From Xenorhabdus sp014467285 (GTDB lineage: Bacteria > Pseudomonadota > Gammaproteobacteria > Enterobacterales > Enterobacteriaceae), in NCBI RefSeq assembly GCF_014467285.1, contig NZ_NKHR01000006.1, forward strand, positions 62,001 to 126,000: a stretch of DNA of 64,000 bases, given 5' to 3'. Positions 47,024-55,635 of this stretch are shown here, one piece after another. The notes under the pieces were generated by a model. It did no database searches. It saw only the letters and a list, made by a program, of their open reading frames with translations, and was not told the origin of the DNA. How positions within the stretch are numbered: the first letter of the stretch is position 1; each line of letters begins with the position of its first letter. The translations under genes were made by a program, and so were the position numbers.

Positions 47024-47431
47024 GTGTGGAATAATCACTTTATTCGCAATCGTATAAAAATAGAGGATAAAATGGCTCAATCTTTATTAACTTATATATT
47101 GGCTATAAAATCGTTATCCTCGGCTGTTAAAATCATTTCAGAAAATGAAACAGTTAATTTTTTAACAGATGAAACTTCTACCATTGAAGATAAAGAAATT
47201 ATTTATACATTTGATAACGGAGTAAGAGTGCTTTATCTGGAAGAATCCGAAAAACTGGATAACGAATATATTGAACAATTATGCCAGGAGAAATGGATGA
47301 GTTATAAGATATTAGATAGTAACGGATTGACAATTACTCCTCGCGAAAAAAATTTCTATAATATATGTCAGGAAAAATATTGGATTAAAAGCCAGATGCT
47401 CTTCAGAAAACTTCCATTGATTTACCTTTGA
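47024..47431 (+). CDS. hypothetical protein inserted between speA and speB
   Basis: A 135-codon AT-rich frame from GTG 47024 (GGAGAG upstream) or, with AGAGGA just before it, ATG 47072 (MAQSLLTYILAIKSL). The product is acidic with no signal peptide, membrane span or motif I recognise. Codon use is rich in ATA and AAA compared with speA and speB, suggesting transfer. It overlaps a convergent minus-strand frame by 29 bases. Not recognised; could be a small orphan immunity or effector-like gene. Confidence 0.5.
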   Translation: MWNNHFIRNRIKIEDKMAQSLLTYILAIKSLSSAVKIISENETVNFLTDETSTIEDKEIIYTFDNGVRVLYLEESEKLDNEYIEQLCQEKWMSYKILDSNGLTITPREKNFYNICQEKYWIKSQMLFRKLPLIYL

Positions 47432-47678
47432 TAATGGTAAAGAGATAGCATCTTAAATCATTAAGTTGGATTCTGCCAAAGATATCCTTTATCTCCCGCA
47501 TTAATATTCTTTCTTTAACTCCTCTCGTATGCTTAAGGTAACCGTCTGTCACCGTGTTTGGGGGAGTTTGTAACTTGTTTTTTATCCTGGAATTGGTAGC
47601 CATCTTCGCAAGTACCTTAAATGCCTGTTTGATATTTTGTGGGATGAACTTCTCAAAGTTGTGGCAAGCAGAAAACAT
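47403..47678 (-). CDS. hypothetical protein, possibly a remnant
   Basis: A 91-codon minus-strand frame, basic and Lys/Arg-rich (FIPQNIKQAFKVLAKMATN, then HTRGVKERILMREIKDIFG). No motif recognised. The 3' end overlaps the convergent 47024-47431 frame. It may be a fragment of a mobile-element protein or not a gene at all. Confidence 0.25.
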   Translation of the reverse strand: MFSACHNFEKFIPQNIKQAFKVLAKMATNSRIKNKLQTPPNTVTDGYLKHTRGVKERILMREIKDIFGRIQLNDLRCYLFTIIKGKSMEVF

Positions 47679-47940
47679 GTCTAATACTATATGATTAGTC
47701 GTTAAGCGGAAGATGTTTTGGGAATTTTTCTTGTTTGTACGTGAAAAGTGCGCATTTGTTTCTTTCGTTTTGGATTGATTGCTAACATTTTGTTTTATTT
47801 GAATTTAAAATGATAGCGTATTTGGAAGATTAATCTTCTGGCGTAAATAAGCCTCCGTGCCGCTCGTTATTACCCGCCATTGAATATTGTCAATATTGGG
47901 TACTGATAATAAGCTGGTATGGGACTTTTGAGGATATATC

Positions 47941-48867
47941 ATGAGTATTAGCTCCTTAGGAAACCAAATTGATAATTCTTTGGTTTCAAATGCCTTTGGC
48001 TTCCTGCGTTTTCCGTTGAACTTTCAACCCTATTCCAGTGATGCGGAATGGGTGATTACCGGTATTCCTTTTGATATGGCAACATCGGGACGCGCGGGTA
48101 GCCGCCACGGGCCGGCTGCCATTCGTCAGGTATCGACTAATCTGGCGTGGGAAAGCAGCCGTTGGCCGTGGAACTTTAACTTACGTAAGCGCCTGAATGT
48201 GGTGGATTGCGGGGATCTGGTATTTAACTTCGGTGATGCCCAGGATATGAGTGATAAGTTGCAGGCACATGCTGAAAAGGTGCTGGCATCGGGTAAACGT
48301 ATGCTGTCTTTCGGTGGTGATCATTTTGTCACTTTGCCACTGTTGCGTGCCCATGCGAAACACTTCGGCAAAATGGCGCTGATCCATTTTGATGCTCATA
48401 CGGATACTTATCCAAATGGCAGCAAATTTGATCATGGTACGATGTTTTACCATGCACCCAATGAAGGGCTGATAGATCCTCATCATTCAGTACAAATCGG
48501 TATTCGTACTGAACATGATACTAATAACGGTTTCACGGTGCTGGATGCTGGTCAGGTTAATGATCGCGGTGTTGATGAAGTTGTTGAACAGATCAAAGCA
48601 GTGGTTGGTGATCTGCCAATTTATCTGACATTCGATATTGATTGCCTTGATCCGGCCTTTGCTCCGGGAACAGGAACGCCGGTGATTGGTGGGTTGACAT
48701 CAGATCGCGCATTGAAAATAGTGCGTGGCTTGCAGCCGCTGAATATCGTTGGCATGGATGTGGTGGAAGTCGCACCGGCTTATGATCAATCCGAAATTAC
48801 GGCGCTGGCTGCTGCTACCATTGGATTGGAGCTGCTGTACTTGCAGGCTTCTAAGAAAAAGGTTTAG
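47941..48867 (+). CDS. speB: agmatinase
   Basis: Dinuclear manganese ureohydrolase turning agmatine into putrescine and urea, completing the pathway begun by SpeA. The 308 residues (E. coli 306) carry the metal-ligand motifs GGDHFVTLPLL, HFDAHTDTY and FDIDCLDPAFAPGTGTP. An intrinsic terminator follows at 48914-48946. The 508-base interval from 47432 to speB is AT-rich; only the doubtful 91-codon frame is in it. Confidence 0.97.
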   Translation: MSISSLGNQIDNSLVSNAFGFLRFPLNFQPYSSDAEWVITGIPFDMATSGRAGSRHGPAAIRQVSTNLAWESSRWPWNFNLRKRLNVVDCGDLVFNFGDAQDMSDKLQAHAEKVLASGKRMLSFGGDHFVTLPLLRAHAKHFGKMALIHFDAHTDTYPNGSKFDHGTMFYHAPNEGLIDPHHSVQIGIRTEHDTNNGFTVLDAGQVNDRGVDEVVEQIKAVVGDLPIYLTFDIDCLDPAFAPGTGTPVIGGLTSDRALKIVRGLQPLNIVGMDVVEVAPAYDQSEITALAAATIGLELLYLQASKKKV

Positions 48868-48913
48868 TGTATTGAGCCAATAGATTATTTGTATCTATTG
48901 TAAACTGTTTTTG

Positions 48914-48946
48914 AAGGCTCACTTTGCATGTGGGCCTTTATTTTTA
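48914..48946 (+). terminator. intrinsic terminator of speB
   Basis: AGGCTCAC pairs with GTGGGCCT (one G-U) around a 7-nt loop, followed by TTTATTTTT. Confidence 0.75.
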
Positions 48947-48968
48947 TTATTTAATTTTGTGATTAAAT

Positions 48969-49712
48969 TTAACTTACTATATATGTCAGCACTTGTTGTC
49001 GGGGCATGAGAGCAAAATTTCCATTAAATTGCGAGCCAGCTTGATACTCATCAGATAATGTTTGCAGCAGTTGGATGCTGACAGAGTGGTCATTACAATT
49101 AATGGATGTAATTTCAGCCGCATGGAAATCAAAAAAGCGTTTTACATGGGGATAAAGTGCTTTAAAAAGGCTCTCTTTGATAGAGAACGTAAGGGTGAAT
49201 GCCTGTTCAAAAGGCAATGCGCATTCCTTCAGTAGTATCACTTCGTTGTTATTGATGATGCTGGATGAAACGCTTTCGACGATGTCTGATTTAATCTCTT
49301 GCTCGATATCCACGCCGATTATCCGGTATTGATGACAATGAGCGGCAAACGCAATAGCACAGTTGGTTGAGTGAGAGATGGAGCCACAAATATTGTCAGG
49401 CCAGATTGGGGAGCGGTCTTGGGCATTGGTGACCTGAAAATCAGGGTAACCCAAGTTATTTAAAACTTGTTGGGTACAGTAGCGGGCTGCCAGATATTCC
49501 GCCCGCCGTTTATTAACTGCATTCTGTAATCTGGCCGGATAGGTAATGCCATATTTATCAAATAAGGTATCCCGATAGCAGGCCTGATCAAAATAGGTTT
49601 GCATGATTTGAATATCAGGATGTTCTGGCAGTATTCCTGTTTGTATTTCTTTGAAAAAACTATCATTTATGGTAATAGCTTGGGCAGGGGTAAAAGTGAT
49701 TTTTTTCATCAT
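48969..49712 (-). CDS. ngrA: 4'-phosphopantetheinyl transferase, EntD/NgrA type
   Basis: Transfers phosphopantetheine from CoA to carrier domains of NRPS/PKS/FAS enzymes, activating them. The 247-residue protein has the EntD-family motifs: KRRAEYLAARYC, ISHSTNCAIAFA, the metal-binding GVDIEQE and FSIKESLFKALYP. In Photorhabdus the homologue NgrA is needed for antibiotic and siderophore production and for nematode growth, which fits the organism suggested here. It is not next to any synthase gene. Two adjacent ATGs (49712, 49709) are possible, and the ribosome site is weak. The ngrA name is used by analogy. Confidence 0.85.
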   Translation of the reverse strand: MMKKITFTPAQAITINDSFFKEIQTGILPEHPDIQIMQTYFDQACYRDTLFDKYGITYPARLQNAVNKRRAEYLAARYCTQQVLNNLGYPDFQVTNAQDRSPIWPDNICGSISHSTNCAIAFAAHCHQYRIIGVDIEQEIKSDIVESVSSSIINNNEVILLKECALPFEQAFTLTFSIKESLFKALYPHVKRFFDFHAAEITSINCNDHSVSIQLLQTLSDEYQAGSQFNGNFALMPRQQVLTYIVS

Positions 49713-49860
49713 GGTTTTTTATTGTTAACTGTAATTATCAGATAGTGGATCATTCGAAAATGGTTATGGCTTGATTTTGCCATATTCTAGTTTTAGTTCA
49801 CTAATACGCTGACTCTTTTTATACTCTGCCTTGTTATCATTTTTAAAAAAAGAGGTTAAT

Positions 49861-50880
49861 GTGGAAATATTAGTGACAGGTGGAATGGGATATATCGGTA
49901 GCCATACTTGTGTTCAAATGCTTGAAGCAGGCATGACGCCGATCATCATTGATAATCTGTGCAATGCCAATCGTGAAGTGCTGGCGCGAATTGAGGCATT
50001 GACTGGTGTTCAGCCCCTGTTTTATGAAGGGGATATTCGTGATGAATCATTTCTTGATGCTATTTTCGCCCGCCATCAAATTCAGTCGGTTATTCACTTT
50101 GCCGGATTGAAAGCTGTTGGTGAATCTGTCGCTAAACCTATCGAATATTATGACAACAATGTCAATGGAACGCTGGTACTGGTGCGTAGCATGCACAAAG
50201 CGGGCGTAAAAAGCATTATTTTCAGTTCATCCGCAACGGTATATGGCGATCCTGATATCGTACCGATTACTGAACAATCTGCTGTAGGAAATACGACGAA
50301 TCCTTATGGCACCAGCAAGTATATGGTGGAGCGCTGCTTGTCTGATCTTCATCATGCAGAAAATGATTGGTCTGTGGTGTTATTGCGTTATTTCAATCCG
50401 GTTGGTGCTCATCCGTCAGGTACGATGGGAGAAGATCCCCAAGGTATTCCGAACAACTTAATGCCTTATATTGCTCAGGTTGCGGTAGGCCGTCGGGAAA
50501 AACTGTCTGTTTATGGAAATGATTATCTGACTTCTGACGGTACAGGAGTGCGTGATTATATTCATGTGATGGATTTGGCTGACGGACATGTTGCTGCACT
50601 CAATGCTGTTGGCAAGAAATCAGGCTTGCATATCTACAATCTGGGAACAGGAAAAGGCACGAGCGTACTGGAAATGGTAGAAGCTTTCAGCAATGCGTGT
50701 GGCAAACCAGTTCCTTATGAAATCTGTCCTCGTCGTCCGGGTGATATTGCTGAGTGTTGGTCAAGCCCAGAAAAAGCCGGGCGTGAGTTGGGTTGGAAAG
50801 CAAATCGCACCATCGTGGAAATGACCGCAGATGCGTGGCGCTGGCAATCCCAAAATCCCAATGGTTATAGTGTGAAATAA
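49861..50880 (+). CDS. galE: UDP-glucose 4-epimerase
   Basis: NAD-dependent short-chain epimerase that interconverts UDP-glucose and UDP-galactose for surface polysaccharide synthesis. Initiation is at GTG 49861 (V-EILVTGGMGYIGSHT), with AGAGG upstream; the longer frame from 49831 does not match the family. 339 residues (E. coli 338). Motifs: TGGMGYIGSHT, the catalytic Ser/Tyr/Lys in SSSATVYG and NPYGTSKYMVE. Its stop codon lies in an 18-bp tandem duplication. galT and galK, normally next, survive only as scars. Confidence 0.96.
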   Translation: MEILVTGGMGYIGSHTCVQMLEAGMTPIIIDNLCNANREVLARIEALTGVQPLFYEGDIRDESFLDAIFARHQIQSVIHFAGLKAVGESVAKPIEYYDNNVNGTLVLVRSMHKAGVKSIIFSSSATVYGDPDIVPITEQSAVGNTTNPYGTSKYMVERCLSDLHHAENDWSVVLLRYFNPVGAHPSGTMGEDPQGIPNNLMPYIAQVAVGRREKLSVYGNDYLTSDGTGVRDYIHVMDLADGHVAALNAVGKKSGLHIYNLGTGKGTSVLEMVEAFSNACGKPVPYEICPRRPGDIAECWSSPEKAGRELGWKANRTIVEMTADAWRWQSQNPNGYSVK

Positions 50881-50905
50881 CAAAAAAGTGTGAAATAACA
50901 AAAAA
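50870..50905. repeat. 18-bp tandem duplication over the galE stop
   Basis: GTGTGAAATAACAAAAAA occurs twice in direct succession (50870-50887 and 50888-50905). The first copy contains the galE stop codon. Confidence 0.9.
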
Positions 50906-50945
50906 CTCTGGCTCCCGGTGGTGTGGTGAAGATAAAGAAAATCCA

Positions 50946-51042
50946 ATGATGCCAAAGATGCAGTTCAATCCCGTTGATTGTCCACATAGGCGATATAACC
51001 CGTTGACGGGGAAATGGATTATTGTCTCACCACACAGGGCCG
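50946..51042 (+). pseudogene. galT N-terminal remnant
   Basis: After ATG 50946 or 50958 the frame encodes QFNPVDCPHRRYNPLTGKWI and VSPHRA, the first thirty residues of galactose-1-phosphate uridylyltransferase (E. coli MTQFNPVDHPHRRYNPL). Homology ends abruptly near 51040, where sequence from the end of galK begins. About 320 residues of GalT are missing. Confidence 0.85.
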
Positions 51043-51135
51043 GGCGGCTGTGTCGTAGCATTGATCGCGCCTGATTTAGTAGAAAGCGTAAAAAAAGCGA
51101 TCGAACAGCAATACGAAAAGCTAAAACAGGTTTAA
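51043..51135 (+). pseudogene. galK C-terminal remnant
   Basis: Read in a different frame from galT, the sequence encodes GGCVVALIAPDLVESVKKAI and EQQYEKL before a TAA at 51133-51135. This matches the last thirty residues of galactokinase (GFGGCIVALVP...VE..Y). The junction is out of frame, so one deletion removed most of galT and galK. Confidence 0.8.
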
Positions 51136-51162
51136 AAGCGACTATCAAAAAGGAGTATGACT

Positions 51163-51891
51163 ATGAGTTCTGATCTGCAACAAGCAACGCTATATCAACA
51201 AATGCTACACCAACAATGGACAGACGTTGATAATTACCTTAAGAAAACGCTGTTACCCCCATCTCCACATCTTGAACAGACACTTGAATACAATGCCAGC
51301 CAAGGGTTGCCAGCCATTGATGTTTCTGCGCTGCAAGGGCAATTTTTGCTGATGATGGTGCAAATAAGTGGCGCAAAACGTATTCTCGAAATTGGTACGT
51401 TAGGGGGATATAGTACTCAATGTATGGCAAAGGCATTACCCGATGACGGCCTGCTAATCACACTGGAAAAAGATCCCAGAGTCGCCGCAGTGGCTCAGCA
51501 CAATATCGAACGTGCGCAGCTTGACCATAAGATCAACGTTATTGTGGGAGATGCCGCTGACACTTTGCAGAAACTAGATACAGAAGCCTCCTTTGATTTG
51601 ATTTTTATTGATGCTGATAAGCAGAGCAGTTTGTTATATCTCGATTGGGCAATCAAACTAAGCCATCCGGGAAGCGTTATCATCATGGATAACGTGATCC
51701 GTGAAGGTGAGATTTTGCATGAGCAGCGTAGTGAGCTTGTTGAGGGAGTGCGTCAGGCACTGGATAGCATGATTAACCGATCCGATGTCACTGTAACTGC
51801 CTTACAGACTGTAGGGGACAAAGGTTGGGATGGATTTGCATTATTACGGGTAAATGAACGGGTAAATACGGAAAAAGGGCTTATCCAATAA
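51163..51891 (+). CDS. SAM-dependent O-methyltransferase
   Basis: Class I methyltransferase of the caffeoyl-CoA/catechol OMT type, 242 residues. ATG 51163 is chosen because AAGGAG sits 7 bases upstream; the earlier ATG 51157 would be only one base from it. Motifs: SAM-binding LEIGTLGGYST, acidic LITLEKDP, DLIFIDADK and IIMDNVI with the metal-binding Asp/Asn. Such enzymes methylate catechols or related small molecules; the substrate here is unknown. It occupies the former gal operon end. A hairpin follows at 51924-51954. Confidence 0.9.
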   Translation: MSSDLQQATLYQQMLHQQWTDVDNYLKKTLLPPSPHLEQTLEYNASQGLPAIDVSALQGQFLLMMVQISGAKRILEIGTLGGYSTQCMAKALPDDGLLITLEKDPRVAAVAQHNIERAQLDHKINVIVGDAADTLQKLDTEASFDLIFIDADKQSSLLYLDWAIKLSHPGSVIIMDNVIREGEILHEQRSELVEGVRQALDSMINRSDVTVTALQTVGDKGWDGFALLRVNERVNTEKGLIQ

Positions 51892-51923
51892 ATTTTTAAA
51901 TTATGGCAATAATAGGTGACAAA

Positions 51924-51954
51924 AAGGATGGCTTAGTTTTAATAAACCATCCTT
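51924..51954. terminator. bidirectional terminator-like hairpin
   Basis: AAGGATGG pairs with CCATCCTT around a 15-nt loop between the convergent methyltransferase and the secreted-protein gene. Confidence 0.6.
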
Positions 51955-51963
51955 GCTTTAATA

Positions 51964-52431
51964 TTATGGCTTTTGAGTTTCTGCTTTATTTACCGGAGTG
52001 GATTTCCGGGCTGACTGACATGCTTTACGTTCACCGGGTTCACGCTCTTGAATGATTTTTGCGGTTTCATCTACGGCAGGAAGGGAAAAGCCCATATCAT
52101 CATAAGCACCAAAACCAATTAAACGATAACTGTTTAGTGGGGTATCCATTGGGACACGAAACTCTTTTTTCTCTCCCGGTGCCAATGACTGAAATGAATG
52201 TACTGCCAGTGCACCCGGCTCACATTTAGCATTAAGAGGCAAAACCGCCAGATAACCACCCGCCACAGGTTGGTCACCTTTATTTTGCAGTGTACCGCCT
52301 ACAAAAAATTTACCATTTGCGCCCAAGCCCATATGAAACAACAGATGCGCTTCTCCTTTTGCCCATAATGCAGGGGTGAACAAACTGCCCGCTAATAACA
52401 TTGCACTGTACGTATAACCACGCAATTTCAT
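51964..52431 (-). CDS. secreted protein of unknown function
   Basis: A 155-residue protein. ATG 52431 (MKLRGYTYSAMLLAGSLF) has AGGAGAATC upstream, and starts a Sec signal peptide with likely cleavage near ALWA-KG. The upstream extension of the open frame to 52560 is unlikely to be translated. The mature region has a beta-rich pattern (HLLFHMGLGANGKFFVGGTL) and contains two cysteines, possibly a periplasmic disulfide. I do not recognise the family. Confidence 0.7.
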   Translation of the reverse strand: MKLRGYTYSAMLLAGSLFTPALWAKGEAHLLFHMGLGANGKFFVGGTLQNKGDQPVAGGYLAVLPLNAKCEPGALAVHSFQSLAPGEKKEFRVPMDTPLNSYRLIGFGAYDDMGFSLPAVDETAKIIQEREPGERKACQSARKSTPVNKAETQKP

Positions 52432-52817
52432 CTTGATTCTCCTATTCATAAGGTTCTCACATTTCCTGACTGAAATAGGTATTGCAGTGGTTGGCAAAAA
52501 AATCAAGCAGTCAATAACCTTGCACATTGATTTAACATGTTTCGCATTGATAACGGCCATTTCTAAAATGCCATTTATTACTTGTGCGGGGATCTAATAT
52601 CATGTAGACCGGTTTCGTTAGCGTAAATCCCATTTTTGAATATAAAGTGTTTGGTCTGTACCTCTTAAGGTGTTTACCTATCAATATAGAATTAGTTAAT
52701 TACCTTTTGTTATATGTAGTTTGTATTTATTCTTTCAAATTAATTGCCATGCGGCGTTATTCTTCCCCACTCTAAAAGTTTTTATTCGCAAATTGTACCG
52801 ATTATCAAGAGGCTAAT

Positions 52818-54188
52818 ATGGCAGCACCACGTTCGGTTCTTGAACTTATAGGGAATACACCGTTACTCGAACTTACACATCTGGATACAGGCCCATGCCA
52901 GTTGTTTATTAAACTGGAAAACCAAAATCCAGGTGGTTCGATTAAAGATCGTGTTGCGCTTTCAATGATTGAGCAGGCCGAAAAGCAGGGGGTATTGAAG
53001 CCGGGAGGCACTATCATTGAGGCTACGGCGGGGAATACGGGTATCGGTCTGGCATTAGTCGCTACGATGAAAGGTTATAAATTGATTTTAGTCGTGCCTG
53101 ATAAGATGAGCAGGGAAAAAATTTATCACCTGCGTGCTCTGGGAGCGGATGTGCGCCTGACTCGCTCTGATGTGGGAAAAGGGCATCCTGAGTATTATCA
53201 GGATTACGCGCTGCGCCTATCGAAAGAAATCAGCGGAGCTTATTATATCGATCAATTCAATAATCCTGCGAATTCATCCGCTCATGTTGCAACGACCGGC
53301 CCTGAAATCTGGCAGCAGATGGAACAAAATGTAGATGCTGTAGTCGTTGGTGTCGGTTCCGGCGGTACGCTAGGTGGCCTGAGTCAGTATTTTAAGGAAG
53401 TCTCTCCTCAGACTGAATTTGTCCTTGCCGATCCTAAGGGCTCTATTCTTGTCGATTATGTTGAACATGGTCATTATGACGAAGCCGGCAGTTGGTTTGT
53501 GGAAGGTATTGGGGAGGATTTTGTCCCACCTCTTGGCGATTTTTCTAAAGTTAATCACGCCTATAGCATTACTGATGCAGAGGCGTTTTCTAGTGCGCGG
53601 GATTTATTACTGACAGAAGGCATTTTGGCCGGCTCCTCTTCGGGGACATTGCTGGCTGCGGCACTGCGCTATTGCCGTGCTCAGACAACGCCGAAACGCG
53701 TGGTCACGCTTGCTTGTGACAGCGGTAATAAATATTTGTCTAAAATGTTTAATGATTACTGGTTATTGGAGCAGGGCTTACGATCACAGCCAAAAGAAAA
53801 TAACTTAAGTGATTACATCACCTATCGTTATCGGGATGGTGCGACGATTTCAGTTTCACCGCAAGATACCTTGCAAATTGCTTATGGCCGTATGCGCCTT
53901 TATGACATCTCACAGTTACCCGTAATCGAAAACGAACAGGTCGTTGGTATCATTGATGAATGGGATCTCATGAATACGATCCAGGCCAATTTCCACAATT
54001 TCTCTCTGCCTGTGACTCAAGCAATGACCAGCCAGGTTCAGACACTTCATAAAAAAGCATCATTGGAGCAGTTAATTGCTACTTTTGATGCCGGTCATGT
54101 GGCTTTGATTGTTGATGATAGCAATCAATTCCTCGGCCTTGTAACTCGTACTGATGTGCTGAATACATGGCGTCAACAACTCAATTGA
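52818..54188 (+). CDS. cystathionine beta-synthase
   Basis: PLP enzyme joining serine and homocysteine to cystathionine. The 456 residues have an N-terminal fold-type II domain with the PLP lysine in GGSIKDRVALS, TAGNTGIGLA, and the phosphate-binding GVGSGGTLGG. A pair of CBS domains follows from about residue 340. It is 20 bases upstream of the gamma-lyase gene, which indicates an operon for reverse transsulfuration (methionine to cysteine). This complements the forward route known in enterics. OrfB-type naming (cbs) is avoided because E. coli has no counterpart. Confidence 0.93.
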   Translation: MAAPRSVLELIGNTPLLELTHLDTGPCQLFIKLENQNPGGSIKDRVALSMIEQAEKQGVLKPGGTIIEATAGNTGIGLALVATMKGYKLILVVPDKMSREKIYHLRALGADVRLTRSDVGKGHPEYYQDYALRLSKEISGAYYIDQFNNPANSSAHVATTGPEIWQQMEQNVDAVVVGVGSGGTLGGLSQYFKEVSPQTEFVLADPKGSILVDYVEHGHYDEAGSWFVEGIGEDFVPPLGDFSKVNHAYSITDAEAFSSARDLLLTEGILAGSSSGTLLAAALRYCRAQTTPKRVVTLACDSGNKYLSKMFNDYWLLEQGLRSQPKENNLSDYITYRYRDGATISVSPQDTLQIAYGRMRLYDISQLPVIENEQVVGIIDEWDLMNTIQANFHNFSLPVTQAMTSQVQTLHKKASLEQLIATFDAGHVALIVDDSNQFLGLVTRTDVLNTWRQQLN

Positions 54189-54208
54189 ATTCTTTCAGGA
54201 ATAAATTA

Positions 54209-55363
54209 ATGACTAAGTTTGATACAAAAAGCGTTCATGCAGGCTATGTACCTGATCATACAGGAGCAGTAATGCCAGCAATCTACGCCACCTCGACTTA
54301 TGCTCAACCCGCACCTGGCGAGCATACAGGATATGAGTATTCCCGTAGTGGGAACCCGACACGTCATGCGTTGGAAAATGCAATTGCTGAGTTGGAGAAC
54401 GGCACGCGTGGTTATGCTTTTGGTTCGGGTTTGGCCGCGAGTTCGACCATTCTGGAATTGCTGGATAAAGATAGCCATATCATTGCGGTGGATGATCTTT
54501 ATGGCGGTACTTATCGACTGCTGGAGAAAGTGCGTCGCCGGACGGCGGGTTTACAGGTCACTTACGTTGAAGCAGGAAATACCGCGGCTCTGGAAGCTGC
54601 GATTCAGCCCGATACTAAAATGATTTGGGTGGAAACGCCGACCAATCCATTGCTGAAACTGGCTGATTTGGCCGCTATTGCACAGATTGCACAGCGGCAC
54701 AATATTATCAGTGTTGCGGACAATACTTTCGCTTCCCCTTATATTCATCGCCCGCTTGATTTAGGGTTTGATATCGTTGTTCACTCAGCAACCAAATACC
54801 TTAATGGTCATTCTGATGTTGTCGCTGGCCTTGCTGTGGTAGGGAACAACGCTGAATTGGCGGAGCAGGTGGCTTTCCTGCAAAATTCCATTGGTGGCAT
54901 TCTTGACCCATTCAGCAGTTTCCTGGTCCTGCGTGGTATTCGGACATTGGCGTTGCGTATGGAACGCCATATTGCCAGTGCAGAGAAGATTGCTCATTGG
55001 TTGGAACAGCAGCCGCAAGTTGAAAAAGTCTACTATCCGGGCCTGATTTCCCATCCTCAGCATGAACTGGCAAAACGTCAGATGCGTGGCTTTGGCGGTA
55101 TGATTTCCATTGTACTGAAAGGGGGGGAAGATTATACGCGTCAGGTCATTAAAGAATTGCAATTATTCACATTGGCGGAAAGTCTGGGTGGCGTGGAAAG
55201 CCTTGTTGGTCAGCCATTCACTATGACCCACGCATCTATTCCATTGGAAAAACGTCTGGCAGCAGGTATCACGCCACAGTTGATCCGTATTTCAGTGGGC
55301 ATTGAGAATGCTGATGATTTAATTGCGGATTTATCTCAGGCGTTTGAAAATGCGAGTCTTTAA
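54209..55363 (+). CDS. cystathionine gamma-lyase / gamma-synthase family enzyme
   Basis: PLP enzyme of the Cys/Met metabolism family, 384 residues. The start is ATG 54209 (MTKFDTKSVHAGYVPD) with AGGAA upstream; an upstream overlap with the previous gene is not homologous. The PLP lysine is in VHSATKYLNGHSDVV, with YGGTYRL and ESLGGVESL also present. Pairing with beta-synthase favours gamma-lyase (cystathionine to cysteine, 2-oxobutyrate and ammonia) over gamma-synthase, but the two are hard to tell apart from sequence alone. A strong terminator follows at 55396-55429. Confidence 0.9.
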   Translation: MTKFDTKSVHAGYVPDHTGAVMPAIYATSTYAQPAPGEHTGYEYSRSGNPTRHALENAIAELENGTRGYAFGSGLAASSTILELLDKDSHIIAVDDLYGGTYRLLEKVRRRTAGLQVTYVEAGNTAALEAAIQPDTKMIWVETPTNPLLKLADLAAIAQIAQRHNIISVADNTFASPYIHRPLDLGFDIVVHSATKYLNGHSDVVAGLAVVGNNAELAEQVAFLQNSIGGILDPFSSFLVLRGIRTLALRMERHIASAEKIAHWLEQQPQVEKVYYPGLISHPQHELAKRQMRGFGGMISIVLKGGEDYTRQVIKELQLFTLAESLGGVESLVGQPFTMTHASIPLEKRLAAGITPQLIRISVGIENADDLIADLSQAFENASL

Positions 55364-55395
55364 CAGACGGTAAGATAATATAATAAAAAATATGA

Positions 55396-55429
55396 TGCCA
55401 AACGATATTTTTTCGTTTGGCATTTTTTT
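55396..55429 (+). terminator. intrinsic terminator of the transsulfuration operon
   Basis: TGCCAAACGA pairs perfectly with TCGTTTGGCA around a 7-nt T-rich loop and is followed by TTTTTTT. Confidence 0.9.
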
Positions 55430-55635
55430 ATCTGATTAATTTATAGGGAGATCTCTTAAAAGTAGCATTTCATATATGGAAAAATATCAATCCTGATAAT
55501 TACTGATCTCGCATTGAGAATAAGATATATTTAATCTCAATCAGGAATATATACTCAATAGCTGACAGGCGGCATGTAAAACTTCAGTTTGAAAGAGGGT
55601 ATATGGTTAAGGGTATTAAAAGAGGATAATCAATT

